Assembly: GCF_000426065.1 (NCBI RefSeq)
Contig: NZ_AUEQ01000007.1
Coordinates: 1 to 64,000, forward strand
Source of the DNA: Mycobacterium sp. URHD0025
GTDB lineage: Bacteria > Actinomycetota > Actinomycetes > Mycobacteriales > Mycobacteriaceae
DNA: 64,000 nucleotides
Direction: 5' to 3'
Shown here one piece after another: positions 16,010-24,082 of the stretch (position 1 is the stretch's first letter; each line of letters begins with the position of its first letter). The notes under the pieces were generated by a model. It was not told where the DNA came from. It worked only from the letters and a program-made list of their open reading frames with translations, and did no database searches. The translations under genes and the position numbers were made by a program.

Positions 16010-16954
16010 CGGTGGGCGGTGCCGACGTGACGCGATGTGGCTGAGCAGGTCTCGCACCGCGCCGGCCGGCGGAGTGCGGCCTCCCGGCCAGATGGCACGC
16101 AACTCGCGGCGCAGGTCCAGTCCAGCGATGGGCACCTCCCGCAGCCGGCCCAGGGTGAGATCGACTTCGACGGCCAGCCGGCTCATCACCGCGGGCCCGG
16201 CGCCGGCCAGCACGGCGGCGCGCATTGCCGCGGCCGAGGACAGTTCGATCGCGGGCTCGGCCTGCCGGCTCGACGGACCCAGCACGGACCGCAGCGCGGA
16301 GCTGAGCGCATCCCTTGTGCCCGAACCAGTTTCGCGTGACACCAGCGGAGTGTCGTTGAGGTCGGCCGGGCTGACCGGAGCTGATCGGCGGGCCCACTTG
16401 TGCTCCGGCGGCACCACGGTGACCAGTTCGTCATGGGCGATCACCCGACTACCCAAACCCGCCGGCGCGCCGGGGGATTCGATGAAGCCCAGGTCCGCCG
16501 CCCCGTCGTGCACCGCCGCGATCACCTGATCGCTGTTGGCCGCGGTGAGGATGACCTGCGGTGCCGTCGCGTTGCGGCGCGCCGCGTCGGCCTGCAGCGA
16601 CACCAACCAGCGCGGCATGAGTTGCTCGGCGATGGTCAGGCTCGCCGCAACGGTGATCCGGCTGTGGCTTTCGCTGCGCATCGCGGCCAACCCGGCGTCC
16701 ACGCGTCCCGCGACGTCGAGCAACTGATCGGCCCACTCGGCGACCACCACGCCCGCTGCGGTCAGCCGCGATCCTCGGGGGCCGCGCTGCACCAGCCGTA
16801 CCCCGGTCTGCGCCTCGATGGACGCCAGCCGCGAGGACACCGCCTGCTGGGTGAGCCCGAGCTCCCGGCCTGCGGCTCCGAGGCTGCCGGTGCGGGCGAT
16901 CGCCAGCAGCACTTCGAACGCTGCCAGCTCGGGCATCCGTGCACTGAGCGGCAT
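15995..16954 (-). CDS. LysR-family transcriptional regulator
   Basis: The 319-aa protein has an N-terminal LysR helix-turn-helix, A-R-T-G-S-L-G-A-A-G-R-E-L-G-L-T-Q-Q-A-V-S, followed by a periplasmic-binding-like effector domain with A-D-L-G-F-I-E near residue 160. The start ATG at 16954 gives the usual LysR beginning. The frame stays open far upstream through the opposite strand of the DAHP synthase gene, but that is a high-GC artefact. A cacaaac-N3-gcttgtg palindrome lies 23 bp upstream, probably for autoregulation. Confidence 0.9.
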   Translation of the reverse strand: MPLSARMPELAAFEVLLAIARTGSLGAAGRELGLTQQAVSSRLASIEAQTGVRLVQRGPRGSRLTAAGVVVAEWADQLLDVAGRVDAGLAAMRSESHSRITVAASLTIAEQLMPRWLVSLQADAARRNATAPQVILTAANSDQVIAAVHDGAADLGFIESPGAPAGLGSRVIAHDELVTVVPPEHKWARRSAPVSPADLNDTPLVSRETGSGTRDALSSALRSVLGPSSRQAEPAIELSSAAAMRAAVLAGAGPAVMSRLAVEVDLTLGRLREVPIAGLDLRRELRAIWPGGRTPPAGAVRDLLSHIASRRHRPPSAAQ

Positions 16955-16976
16955 GCCCAGGATCGTAGGGCGTGGC

Positions 16977-16993
16977 CACAAACCACGCTTGTG
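16977..16993. promoter_or_regulatory. Likely LysR-type operator before its own gene
   Basis: cacaaac-cac-gcttgtg matches the palindrome at 14799-14815 in 6 of 7 left-arm bases and all right-arm bases. It lies between the LysR start codon (16954) and the promoter of the aromatic leader at 17029. A further ggttgtg (17002-17008) could be an extra half-site. The regulator might also influence the DAHP synthase promoter, 36 bp away. Confidence 0.6.
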
Positions 16994-17028
16994 AACGCAC
17001 CGGTTGTGACCAGGCGAGGGTCGTCGTG

Positions 17029-17034
17029 TAGCCT
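17029..17034 (+). promoter_or_regulatory. -10 element of the aromatic leader transcript
   Basis: TAGCCT fits the mycobacterial TAnnnT -10 hexamer and ends 7 nt before the GTG of the leader peptide at 17042. Transcription would start at that GTG, giving a leaderless mRNA. No convincing -35 element is visible, as is common in mycobacteria. Confidence 0.6.
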
Positions 17035-17041
17035 GGCCGAC

Positions 17042-17116
17042 GTGACTATCGGTGTGTGTGCCAGCTATTGGCGCTTTATCAAGGCTCCGGGCGGAGCCGA
17101 TAAAGCGCAGCACTAA
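17042..17116 (+). CDS. 24-aa leader peptide with Tyr-Trp-Arg-Phe control codons
   Basis: The reading frame runs GTG to TAA and encodes 24 residues: (M)TIGVCASYWRF followed by IKAPGGADKAQH. Three of the four codons 9-12 (tat tgg cgc ttt) specify the three aromatic amino acids, the end products of the pathway fed by the gene downstream. The 5' arm of a strong hairpin begins at the Trp codon and covers the Phe codon. The ORF ends 109 nt before the DAHP synthase ATG. This is the architecture of ribosome-mediated attenuation, with stalling when aromatic aminoacyl-tRNAs are scarce. Attenuators upstream of aromatic genes have been described in corynebacteria; I have not seen this one described. Confidence 0.82.
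   Translation: MTIGVCASYWRFIKAPGGADKAQH
17071..17108 (+). promoter_or_regulatory. Attenuator hairpin over the control codons
   Basis: Outer stem 17071-17080 pairs perfectly with 17099-17108 (gcgctttatc / gataaagcgc). An AA bulge follows, then inner stem ggctcc (17083-17088) with ggagcc (17093-17098) around loop gggc. A ribosome stalled on Tyr, Trp or Phe codons would mask the 5' arm and free the 3' arm. The 5' segment ggctccgg (17083-17090) can alternatively pair with ccggagcc at 17129-17136, giving a competing fold. Confidence 0.75.
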
Positions 17117-17138
17117 GCACGCATCCACCCGGAGCCCA

Positions 17139-17171
17139 GGCAGTGACCATCGGTCGCTGCCTTTCGTCGTT
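17139..17171 (+). terminator. Terminator-like hairpin in the aro leader
   Basis: A 10-bp stem, 17139-17148 with 17152-17161 (one G-U pair, 3-nt loop atc), is followed by tttcgtcgtt, a U-rich tract for this GC-rich genome. If the ribosome finishes the leader peptide, this hairpin is free to form. If it stalls, gcagc at 17107-17111 in the released 3' arm can pair with gctgc at 17156-17160 and disrupt it. Confidence 0.55.
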
Positions 17172-17192
17172 ACAGGGCGCCGGATCCATAGC

Positions 17193-17220
17193 CAGGTGCC
17201 CACCACCAGGAAGGCACCTG
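17193..17220 (+). promoter_or_regulatory. Hairpin holding the DAHP synthase ribosome site
   Basis: caggtgcc (17193-17200) pairs perfectly with ggcacctg (17213-17220). The Shine-Dalgarno aggaagg (17208-17214) lies in the loop with its last two bases in the stem. The hairpin ends 4 nt before the ATG at 17225. It could limit translation and add a translational layer to leader control. Confidence 0.6.
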
Positions 17221-17224
17221 AAAA

Positions 17225-18283
17225 ATGAATTTGGCGCAGATCGCCAACGCCCCGGCCACATCGGATCGCCGGGTTCGCAGCTTCAGCGCGATTCCCAGCC
17301 CGCACGATGTACTGACCGAATTCCCGCTGGGGGCGCGCCGCGCCGAGCGGGTGGCCCGCGACCGCGATGAGATCGCCGACATCCTGGCCGGTCGTGACGA
17401 CCGCCTGCTGGTCGTTGTCGGCCCGTGCTCGGTGCACGATCCCGCGGCCGCGCTGGAATACGCCAGCCGGCTGGTCAAGGTGGCCGACGAGCTCAAAGAC
17501 CAGCTCAAGATCGTGATGCGGGTGTACTTCGAAAAGCCGCGCACCACGATCGGCTGGAAGGGTCTGATCAACGACCCCGGCATGGACGGCACTTACGATG
17601 TCGCACGTGGCCTCCGGGTGGCCCGTCAGCTGCTGCTCGACATCATCGACATCGGCCTGCCGGTCGGCTGTGAGTTCCTCGAACCGACCAGCCCGCAGTA
17701 CATCGCCGATGCCGTCGCCTGGGGCGCGATCGGTGCCCGGACCACCGAGTCGCAGGTGCACCGCCAGCTGGCATCCGGCCTGTCGATGCCCGTCGGGTTC
17801 AAGAATGGCACCGACGGCAATATCCAGGTCGCCGTCGACGGCGTGAAAGCCGCTGCCGCCGAGCATGTTTTCTTCGGCATGGACGATATGGGCCGCGGCG
17901 CGGTGGTGAGCACCGAAGGTAACGAGGACTGCCATGTGATCCTGCGCGGAGGCACCGACGGACCCAATTACGGCGCCGACGCGGTGGCCGATGTCGCAGC
18001 CAAGCTGGCTGGTGCCGGATTGCCCGGTCGGGTCGTGATCGATTGCAGCCACGCCAATTCGGGTAAGGATCATGTCCGCCAGGCATCGGTGGCCGGCGAA
18101 GTGGCTCAGCTGGTTCGCGATGGACTGCCGATCAGCGGTGTGATGCTGGAGAGCTTCCTGGTCGCCGGTGCCCAGTCGCCCGAGGCTCGCCCGCTCACCT
18201 ACGGCCAGTCGGTCACCGACAAGTGCATGGATTGGGACGCAACCGATCTGGTGCTGCGGGAGCTGGCCAAGCGCGAAGGTTAG
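17225..18283 (+). CDS. Type I 3-deoxy-7-phosphoheptulonate (DAHP) synthase
   Basis: The enzyme condenses phosphoenolpyruvate and erythrose-4-phosphate to DAHP, the first step of the shikimate route. The 352-aa protein is full length for the type I (AroF/AroG/AroH) class. It has V-V-V-G-P-C-S-V-H-D near residue 63 with the metal cysteine, R-V-Y-F-E-K-P-R-T near 98, G-A-R-T-T-E-S near 181, and D-C-S-H-A-N-S-G-K near 267. M. tuberculosis relies on a type II enzyme (AroG, Rv2178c), so this would be a second, differently regulated isozyme. It is preceded by the leader peptide and hairpins at 17042-17220. Its end overlaps the convergent membrane-protein gene by 4 bp. Confidence 0.94.
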   Translation: MNLAQIANAPATSDRRVRSFSAIPSPHDVLTEFPLGARRAERVARDRDEIADILAGRDDRLLVVVGPCSVHDPAAALEYASRLVKVADELKDQLKIVMRVYFEKPRTTIGWKGLINDPGMDGTYDVARGLRVARQLLLDIIDIGLPVGCEFLEPTSPQYIADAVAWGAIGARTTESQVHRQLASGLSMPVGFKNGTDGNIQVAVDGVKAAAAEHVFFGMDDMGRGAVVSTEGNEDCHVILRGGTDGPNYGADAVADVAAKLAGAGLPGRVVIDCSHANSGKDHVRQASVAGEVAQLVRDGLPISGVMLESFLVAGAQSPEARPLTYGQSVTDKCMDWDATDLVLRELAKREG

Positions 18284-19089
18284 TTTCCGCTCGGCTTGCG
18301 GTACTGGCCGCTGGGATCACGGTCGAACGTGGGCGGTGCTGCGGGGTCGAGTTCGATGAGGACATCGCCCGTGTCGTCGGGCGCGCTGAAGACGACGACG
18401 CGGGATCCCGCCAACGGGACCCGGGTGGGATCGGCGACCATGTTCGCGGTCACCACCCGGCGTCCGTTCGGCCCGTCGAACGCAACGGTGACGGTGAACT
18501 GAGGGTCGTCCGCGGTCCAGCGTTTCAGGAACTTCACGGTGCGCAGCTCTCCCTGCGAACGCACGCCGTGCCGGCGTAGCGCCGTCAACCAGTCCCGGCG
18601 GCGGCGGGTGTAACGGATGCCCCGCCAGGCCGCGAGTGTGGCGATCGCCGCGCCGGCCGAGCACACGACGCTGACCATGGCCAACACCCCGCCGGTGAAA
18701 TCTCTGAACCAGACGGCGGCGCCGAGCAACCCGACCGCGGCACCCGACAATGCGGGTATCCATGCGATCCAATTGCCGGTCCTGCGTTGCCCGAACGTAT
18801 CGCGGGCCTCGTCGGCGACGATGCCGGCAAGGATGGCGGGGAGAAACGAACCGACGATCGACGCGACGCCCAACCACGTCGACGGATGGTGACTCTGCAT
18901 GCTGTGAAACCAGAAAGCCGCTCCGACGGCGACCGGAACCCACAGGATGAAAGTGAGCACGGCGAAGAACCGCAGCCTTTCCGACGGCTGGGAGGTCGGC
19001 ACCGTGATGCCGCTGTGCTTCTCCACGGTCGAGAAGTGCGGGAGCGAACTTTCCCAGCTGCCGGGCTGCTGCGCGGTATCGGCGGTCAT
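18280..19089 (-). CDS. Four-helix membrane protein of unknown function
   Basis: I do not recognise this 269-aa protein. It has a polar N-terminal 45 residues and two pairs of membrane helices, about 48-95 and 118-165. A basic stretch R-Y-T-R-R-R-R-D-W-L follows, then a C-terminal soluble beta-rich domain of about 85 residues (F-T-V-T-V-A-F-D, V-V-F-S-A-P-D-D) reminiscent of DUF3592. The start ATG at 19089 has the strong ribosome site aagggag 8 nt upstream; a longer frame to 19176 lacks one. It is a single gene between the DAHP synthase and the PPE gene. Confidence 0.75.
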   Translation of the reverse strand: MTADTAQQPGSWESSLPHFSTVEKHSGITVPTSQPSERLRFFAVLTFILWVPVAVGAAFWFHSMQSHHPSTWLGVASIVGSFLPAILAGIVADEARDTFGQRRTGNWIAWIPALSGAAVGLLGAAVWFRDFTGGVLAMVSVVCSAGAAIATLAAWRGIRYTRRRRDWLTALRRHGVRSQGELRTVKFLKRWTADDPQFTVTVAFDGPNGRRVVTANMVADPTRVPLAGSRVVVFSAPDDTGDVLIELDPAAPPTFDRDPSGQYRKPSGN

Positions 19090-19205
19090 GCGGTGCTCCC
19101 TTCGCTCGGAGTCACCAGTATTGCCACGAGATGCCGGATGTTGGGCGTCACGGACGGCCGCGGCGCCAACTCTCACGAATTGTTCACCGCCTCAACACAG
19201 ATCGG

Positions 19206-20804
19206 TTAGGCGCCGCTCTCTTTTTCCGTGGTGGACTTCGCGTCCGCCTCGGTCTGCCAGCTGCCCGGCATCATCGGGGTCGCGGTGCCGCTGCCGAATG
19301 TGTCGTCGGCCAGTGTGGTCAGCCCGGCCGGTCCGGCAATGGCGGATTTCTCAGCGGTGCCGGTGAATCCGAGGTTTCCGGCACCGCTGCCGGAGGCAGT
19401 GGTGGTGACGTGTTGCTCGGCTGGTGGCGTGGCGGGGTCACCGTCGGCCGTCAGGAACTCGTAACGGTATCCACGGTCCTTGGCGGTCCCGCCGCGACGC
19501 TTACGGGTCTGCGCCCGTCGCTTGTTGATGGCGGCGGCGGTTGCGGCGGCCGCCGCGGTTGCTCCGACGGAGTCGGAGGCCTGGGCGGTGGCGCTGTGGC
19601 GCATGGTGGGGCCGAAGCCGAATCCGGATCCGCCGCCGGGGACTGCATAGATGCTGGTTTCCGTGCCTGCGGTCATCGGCGTGGGCGACGGCGCCGGCGT
19701 GACCGGCGCTGAACCAGGTGTCGGCGCGGTCGGTGCGCCTGCGGGCACCGATGGAGCGGAGGGGCCGGGGAGTGCGGCGATCGCGGGGTGCTCGGTCGGC
19801 TCGGCGACGGCCTCGGGGGCGGGCGCGTCGATCGGAATATCGTAGGCCTGCGCCAGTCCGATGAGCCCGAGCATGCCGAGCATCGCGGGGGAGGCCGCAG
19901 CGACCGCCGCGGCATAGAGCGGGGTTCCCAGCACGGCGAACACCGCCGTGTAGGCACCGAGGAAGAACACGTTGATGTAGGTGGTGAACAACAACGACGG
20001 ATCGGCGATGATCTCGGCGAGGACCTGCGGAATCCGCCATGGCTCGAGAATGAATTCCCTGAGCTGGTCGTACATTCCATAGAAGTGCTCGGACTCCCCG
20101 GCCAGCCAGTTCCCGATCGGATCGTTGGCCTTGACCCACTCGACGAACTCCTCGTACGAACTGATCAAGTCGCTCAGGCTGAGGGAAGAGCCAGATTCGG
20201 TGGCCCTGGCTGTGGTCGCGGATTGCATCATCGTGGCCGACGCCGCACCCGCTTCGCCGACGCCCGGCGCCATCAGCAGCGGGGCCGCAGTGGACGGCGG
20301 TGCGGTGGTTACCGCGACCTCAGAGGCGGCCTGGTAGACGGTCATCGTGGTCGCGGCCTGGATCCACATGCGCACGTAGTCGGCTTCGTTGACGGCGATC
20401 GGGACCGTGTTGATCCCGAAGAAGTTGGTGGCCACCAGCACACCGAGGGTTACGCGGTTGGCGGCCAGCTCGGCCAGCGTCGGCATCGCCGCGAGGGCCG
20501 CGGTGTAGGACGCCGCCGCGGTCTCGATCTGGGCGGCCACCCCGGCGGTGCTCGCACTGGTTTCGCTCAGCCAGGCCAGGTAGGGAACATGCGCCGCCGT
20601 GTACCGCTCGGCGCTCGGACCTTCCCAGGCGCCGGCCTGCACGGTGCCCATCAAGGCGGTCAATTCGATTGCCGCCATGGAGTATTCGGTACTCAGCGAG
20701 CTCCATGCGCCGGCGGCTGCCAGCAGCGGTCCGGCGCCGGGGCCGCTGCTGAGCAGGGCGGAGTGGACTTCGGGGGGTACGGCCATCCAGACGGGGGCGG
20801 TCAT
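19206..20804 (-). CDS. PPE family protein, PPE-PPW subfamily
   Basis: The 532-aa protein begins with a PPE domain of about 180 residues: P-P-E at 10-12 and W-E-G near 60 at the helical turn. PPE proteins pair with PE partners and are exported by ESX systems to the mycobacterial outer envelope. The C-terminus shows the PPE-PPW marks G-F-T-G-T and P-M-M-P-G-S-W about 35 residues apart. Between them lie a Pro/Ala-rich stretch and a basic cluster ([10 protein letters not shown]), as I recall for PPE2. No PE gene is adjacent. AAAGGAG lies 10 nt before the ATG. The iron-box-like site upstream and the heme oxygenase gene next to it suggest a role in heme or iron uptake, as reported for PPE37. Confidence 0.9.
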   Translation of the reverse strand: MTAPVWMAVPPEVHSALLSSGPGAGPLLAAAGAWSSLSTEYSMAAIELTALMGTVQAGAWEGPSAERYTAAHVPYLAWLSETSASTAGVAAQIETAAASYTAALAAMPTLAELAANRVTLGVLVATNFFGINTVPIAVNEADYVRMWIQAATTMTVYQAASEVAVTTAPPSTAAPLLMAPGVGEAGAASATMMQSATTARATESGSSLSLSDLISSYEEFVEWVKANDPIGNWLAGESEHFYGMYDQLREFILEPWRIPQVLAEIIADPSLLFTTYINVFFLGAYTAVFAVLGTPLYAAAVAAASPAMLGMLGLIGLAQAYDIPIDAPAPEAVAEPTEHPAIAALPGPSAPSVPAGAPTAPTPGSAPVTPAPSPTPMTAGTETSIYAVPGGGSGFGFGPTMRHSATAQASDSVGATAAAAATAAAINKRRAQTRKRRGGTAKDRGYRYEFLTADGDPATPPAEQHVTTTASGSGAGNLGFTGTAEKSAIAGPAGLTTLADDTFGSGTATPMMPGSWQTEADAKSTTEKESGA

Positions 20805-20850
20805 CGCGCCGGCGTCTCCTTTCGATCGCTTTGCTCCCCCACCTAGCAAG

Positions 20851-20869
20851 TATGGTTAGCATAAGCTAA
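20851..20869. promoter_or_regulatory. IdeR/DtxR-type iron box upstream of the PPE gene
   Basis: tatggttagcataagctaa matches the 19-bp IdeR consensus TWAGGTWAGSCTWACCTWA at 16 of 19 positions on both strands. It lies 46 bp upstream of the PPE start codon, in the 131-bp gap after the heme oxygenase gene. IdeR with Fe2+ normally represses from such sites, so the PPE gene should be switched on by iron limitation. Confidence 0.7.
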
Positions 20870-20935
20870 CTTCAACCGAATTGGGGTATGAACTTCCTAT
20901 GTTTTGGCGGAATCGTCAATTTGGGTGGGCTGAGG

Positions 20936-21604
20936 TCAGCGGCCGTAAGTGGGCAGCTTCTCGGCGAGTTCGTTGAACACGCGCTGGTTGAGGCCGAAGG
21001 CCAGTTTCACCTCGGCGACGACGCGGTCGATCTCATCGGCCTCGAGGCCGAGTCCGTCGAGGCGGTCGCGGTAGGCGTCCTTGTACGGCTTGGGACGCAT
21101 CGGGAAGTCGTAGAACGCCAGACCTTCGCCGTCGAGGTCGAACGAGCGCGCCAAGATGCGACCGATGGCCTGGCCGCCGGAAAGGTCACCGAGGTAGCGG
21201 GTGTAGTGGTGTGCCACCAGCGCACCGCCCCAAGGGGATTCGGTGAAACGAGCGCAGTAGGCGCGTATCGCGGGTGAGTCGACGTCGCGATCCGCGCCGG
21301 GGGCCCAATGAGCCAGATCGGCGTCGATGGCGTCCAACCGCTCAAGTGCGGGGTCGTACACGGCGCGGACGAGCGGGTCGTCGCGGTGCTCGCGGACGGC
21401 GGCCTCCAGCGCGGCGTAGATCGCCCGCAGCCGCAGCAGATAGTCGATGTAGCCCTGCTCGTTGACCCGGCCGCTGAGTAGTTCGGTGACGAATGGCGAC
21501 TGCTCGGCGGCCTCGTGCTGGTCGGTCGAGTCCTGACGCATGGCGGCGGACAGCGAACGGACGGACTCGGCTGCGACGGCGCTCGGCGGCATACTCGGCT
21601 CCAC
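20936..21604 (-). CDS. Biliverdin-producing heme oxygenase
   Basis: The enzyme opens heme to biliverdin, CO and Fe2+. The 222-aa protein has the full HO fold: the proximal heme ligand H30 in D-Q-H-E-A-A-E, and the distal helix Y-T-R-Y-L-G-D-L-S-G-G-Q-A-I-G near residue 150. This is the canonical HmuO/HO-1 type, not the MhuD type that mycobacteria usually use, which gives mycobilin. The GTG start at 21604 may be replaced by ATG at 21592. It is transcribed after a TetR gene, with a 33-bp palindrome directly upstream, and before the PPE gene. Together these suggest heme iron retrieval. Confidence 0.93.
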   Translation of the reverse strand: MEPSMPPSAVAAESVRSLSAAMRQDSTDQHEAAEQSPFVTELLSGRVNEQGYIDYLLRLRAIYAALEAAVREHRDDPLVRAVYDPALERLDAIDADLAHWAPGADRDVDSPAIRAYCARFTESPWGGALVAHHYTRYLGDLSGGQAIGRILARSFDLDGEGLAFYDFPMRPKPYKDAYRDRLDGLGLEADEIDRVVAEVKLAFGLNQRVFNELAEKLPTYGR

Positions 21605-21622
21605 TTGGTAGGGCTCAACTTT

Positions 21623-21655
21623 GACAGCTTGTCAGCATGATGCTGACAAGCTGTC
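21623..21655. promoter_or_regulatory. 33-bp perfect palindrome before the heme oxygenase gene
   Basis: Two perfect 16-bp arms, gacagcttgtcagcat and its reverse complement, surround a single g. The motif begins 19 bp upstream of the heme oxygenase GTG. Within each arm gacagcttgtc is itself a near-palindrome, so the site may hold two pairs of dimers, as for QacR-type TetR proteins. The adjacent TetR-type gene is the obvious candidate for the binding protein. Confidence 0.82.
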
Positions 21656-21716
21656 GGAAACCTAACACGGTGCCGGCGGGTTCGGGGAGCTACGTGATCG
21701 AGGGAGCGGGTCGCGG

Positions 21717-22283
21717 CTAGAGCGTGGCGCCGAGGGCGCGCAGCACGAACCGTTCGATGGCCTCGACCGGAAGATGGCGGGGTGCCAGGCACGCATGTAT
21801 CAACGACATGGTGGCGGGTTCGTCGTCGACCACGAACTGGCCCGCGGAGACGCCCGCGGCCAGGATCTCGCGCAGCACGTCCTCGACGGCCACGACATGT
21901 TCGCGGATCGCCAGCATCGTCTCGGTCGACAGCGCGCCGTAGAGCTGCATGCCCATGCCCATGTGGAATTCCTGCCCAGCCTCAAGCTGGTGGCGGATGT
22001 AGACCTTCAGCCGTTCGGCCGGATCGTCGACTTCGGACAGGGCGGCCCGCAGCCCGTCGAGGTAGCGCGTCGTCTCGTGCGAGGCGAACGCGATCACCAC
22101 TGATTCCTTGTCGGGGAAGTGGTGATAGATCGCCGTCCGCCCGATACCGGCCTCGGCCGCGAGCTTGGCCATGGTGATCGCGTCGAAGCTGTGATCGGCC
22201 ATCAGCGCGGAGAAAGCCTCGAAGACGCGCTGTTGGACCAGCTCGCGGTGTTCTTCGACCGATGAGGCGCTGATCCTGGGCAC
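21717..22283 (-). CDS. TetR-family transcriptional regulator
   Basis: The 188-aa protein has an N-terminal TetR helix-turn-helix, F-D-A-I-T-M-A-K-L-A-A-E-A-G-I-G-R-T-A-I-Y-H-H-F-P-D-K-E, and a C-terminal ligand domain with M-G-M-G-M-Q near residue 100. I chose GTG at 22283 (V-P-R-I-S-A-S-S), which gives the normal TetR length. It lies directly upstream of the heme oxygenase gene in the same direction, and the palindrome between them is its likely operator. The ligand may be heme, biliverdin or an unrelated compound. Confidence 0.87.
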   Translation of the reverse strand: MPRISASSVEEHRELVQQRVFEAFSALMADHSFDAITMAKLAAEAGIGRTAIYHHFPDKESVVIAFASHETTRYLDGLRAALSEVDDPAERLKVYIRHQLEAGQEFHMGMGMQLYGALSTETMLAIREHVVAVEDVLREILAAGVSAGQFVVDDEPATMSLIHACLAPRHLPVEAIERFVLRALGATL

Positions 22284-22393
22284 GCTCGACTCTAACGCCC
22301 GCCACGGAATCCGAAGCTGTTGGTCCAGCCTTGGCAATCGGCCGGTGATCGCGCGGTCCTCTACAGTCTCGGTACCCAATTGAATGAAGGACG

Positions 22394-24079
22394 GTGCTCG
22401 TGCTGCGTGCCTTGCGTGGTCTGGCCATCCCGTCGCGCGTGGCCGCGGCGGCGCGCACACTGCATCCGGTCGGTTTGTCGGTGGCCCTGTTGTTCTTCGC
22501 CTGGTCGATGAGCCCGTCACTGCTGCCGCGGGCCTGGTATCTGCAGGGAGTGGCGACTGGTATCAGTGTCGGGATCGGGTACGGGTTGGGGTGCGCCGTG
22601 GCGTGGGTGGTGCGCCGGTGCGGGGTCAGCCCGCAATGGTCGGCGCGCACCCGCAGAATCGGGTGGTGGACGCTGGCCGGGACGGCTGTCGCGGTCATCC
22701 CGACGTTTCTGGTACTCGGGTCGTGGTGGCAGCAGATCCTGCGCGATCTGATCGGCATGCCGCGCACCGAGCGGTCCTTCTACATCCTGGTGTTGTTTCT
22801 CGCGGTGGCGATCGCTGCGACGCTCGTCGCCATCGGGCATGGATTACGTTGGGCCACCAATCGTTTGACTGAGGTGGGCGGGCGCGTGGTGCCCGCCCCG
22901 GTGGCCCGGCTGGCCGCGGTGGTGATCGTGGTGACACTCCTGGTGATGGGGCTCGACGGCGCGCTGCATCGCGGCCTGCTGGGTATGGCCGAACGATCCG
23001 CGAAGGTGGCTGACAAGAGCACCGCGGAGGGAGTCAAGCGACCTGGTGCGCCAGAGCGCTCGGGTTCGCCGGCTTCGGCGCAGGCGTGGGACACCCTCGG
23101 GCGGGAAGGCCGCACCTTCGTGGCCGGTGGCCCCAGCGCCGAACAGATCTCGGCCGTGACGGGCGCTCCGGCGCTCACCCCGATCCGCGTCTACGCCGGC
23201 CGCATGTCCGCGGACAGCGTCCAAGGCACCGCCGAGCAGGTGATCGCCGAACTGCACCGCACCCATGCCTTCGAGCGCAAGGTGCTGGCCGTCGTGACGA
23301 CGACGGGCCGGGGCTGGGTGAACCCCAACGTGGCCGCCGCGCTCGAATACGTCAACGGCGGGGATACCGCGATCGCGTCCATGCAGTACTCGTTCCTGCC
23401 CAGCGCGCTGTCCTTCATCGCCGACCGGGAGACCCCTCCGTTGGCAGGCCAGGCGTTGTTCGAAGAGGTGCACCGGGTTTGGGCCGCACTGCCGCACGCC
23501 ACGCGGCCGAAGTTGGTGGTGTTCGGGGAGAGCCTGGGCTCCTTTGGCGGGCAGTCGGCGTTTGCCTCCGGTGCCGATATCGTCGCCCGCACCGACGGTG
23601 CACTCCTGGTCGGCACACCCAACTTCGCACAGCCATGGGCCAGGATCACCGCCTACCGGGATCCTGGCTCGCTGGAGCGACTGCCGGTGGTCGACGGCGG
23701 CCGCCACATCCGCTTCGCATCCCGCACGTCCGATGTGAATTTGCCTGATCGGTGGGAGTTTCCGCGCGTGGTGTTCTGGCAGCATGCCAGTGACCCGATT
23801 ACGTGGTGGTCGTTCGACCTGATGCTGCACCGCCCGGACTGGTTGCGGGAACCGCTGGGACCTGATGTGGACCCGGGGATGCGGTGGCTGCCGTTCGTCA
23901 CGTTCTGGCAGGTGACGCTCGACATGATCTTCTCCGCCGAGGTGCCTTACGGGTACGGGCATGCTTTCGGCCCGGATGCGGCTGCCCTGTGGGTCGACAT
24001 CCTGGCGCCGGGCGGCTGGGATCCCGCGTTGACGGAGCGGATCCAGGACGCGATTGCGGAGAGCGATCTGCCGGACTGA
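22394..24079 (+). CDS. Membrane alpha/beta-hydrolase (Abhydrolase_9 family)
   Basis: The 561-aa protein begins with a four-helix membrane domain (about residues 25-190). A linker and a cytosolic or extracytoplasmic alpha/beta-hydrolase domain follow (about 245-555). The nucleophile elbow is F-G-E-S-L-G-S-F-G near residue 380. Other family-like stretches are W-V-N-P-N-V-A-A-A-L-E-Y and S-D-P-I-T-W-W. This arrangement matches the Abhydrolase_9_N plus Abhydrolase_9 pair, common in actinobacteria and of unknown substrate. The GTG at 22394 has AAGGA 4 nt upstream. It is divergent from the TetR gene. Confidence 0.82.
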   Translation: MLVLRALRGLAIPSRVAAAARTLHPVGLSVALLFFAWSMSPSLLPRAWYLQGVATGISVGIGYGLGCAVAWVVRRCGVSPQWSARTRRIGWWTLAGTAVAVIPTFLVLGSWWQQILRDLIGMPRTERSFYILVLFLAVAIAATLVAIGHGLRWATNRLTEVGGRVVPAPVARLAAVVIVVTLLVMGLDGALHRGLLGMAERSAKVADKSTAEGVKRPGAPERSGSPASAQAWDTLGREGRTFVAGGPSAEQISAVTGAPALTPIRVYAGRMSADSVQGTAEQVIAELHRTHAFERKVLAVVTTTGRGWVNPNVAAALEYVNGGDTAIASMQYSFLPSALSFIADRETPPLAGQALFEEVHRVWAALPHATRPKLVVFGESLGSFGGQSAFASGADIVARTDGALLVGTPNFAQPWARITAYRDPGSLERLPVVDGGRHIRFASRTSDVNLPDRWEFPRVVFWQHASDPITWWSFDLMLHRPDWLREPLGPDVDPGMRWLPFVTFWQVTLDMIFSAEVPYGYGHAFGPDAAALWVDILAPGGWDPALTERIQDAIAESDLPD

Positions 24080-24082
24080 GCC

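Noticed and set aside
16955..18073. Upstream extension of the LysR frame through the DAHP synthase gene (692 codons in all)
   Set aside because: The extension is antisense to a complete enzyme gene and adds no recognisable domain. The LysR helix-turn-helix begins right after ATG 16954.
21007..21792. 261-codon frame overlapping heme oxygenase and TetR on the same strand
   Set aside because: It is a frame-shifted shadow rich in Arg/Thr/Pro crossing the operator palindrome. The two genes in the other frame are clearly real.
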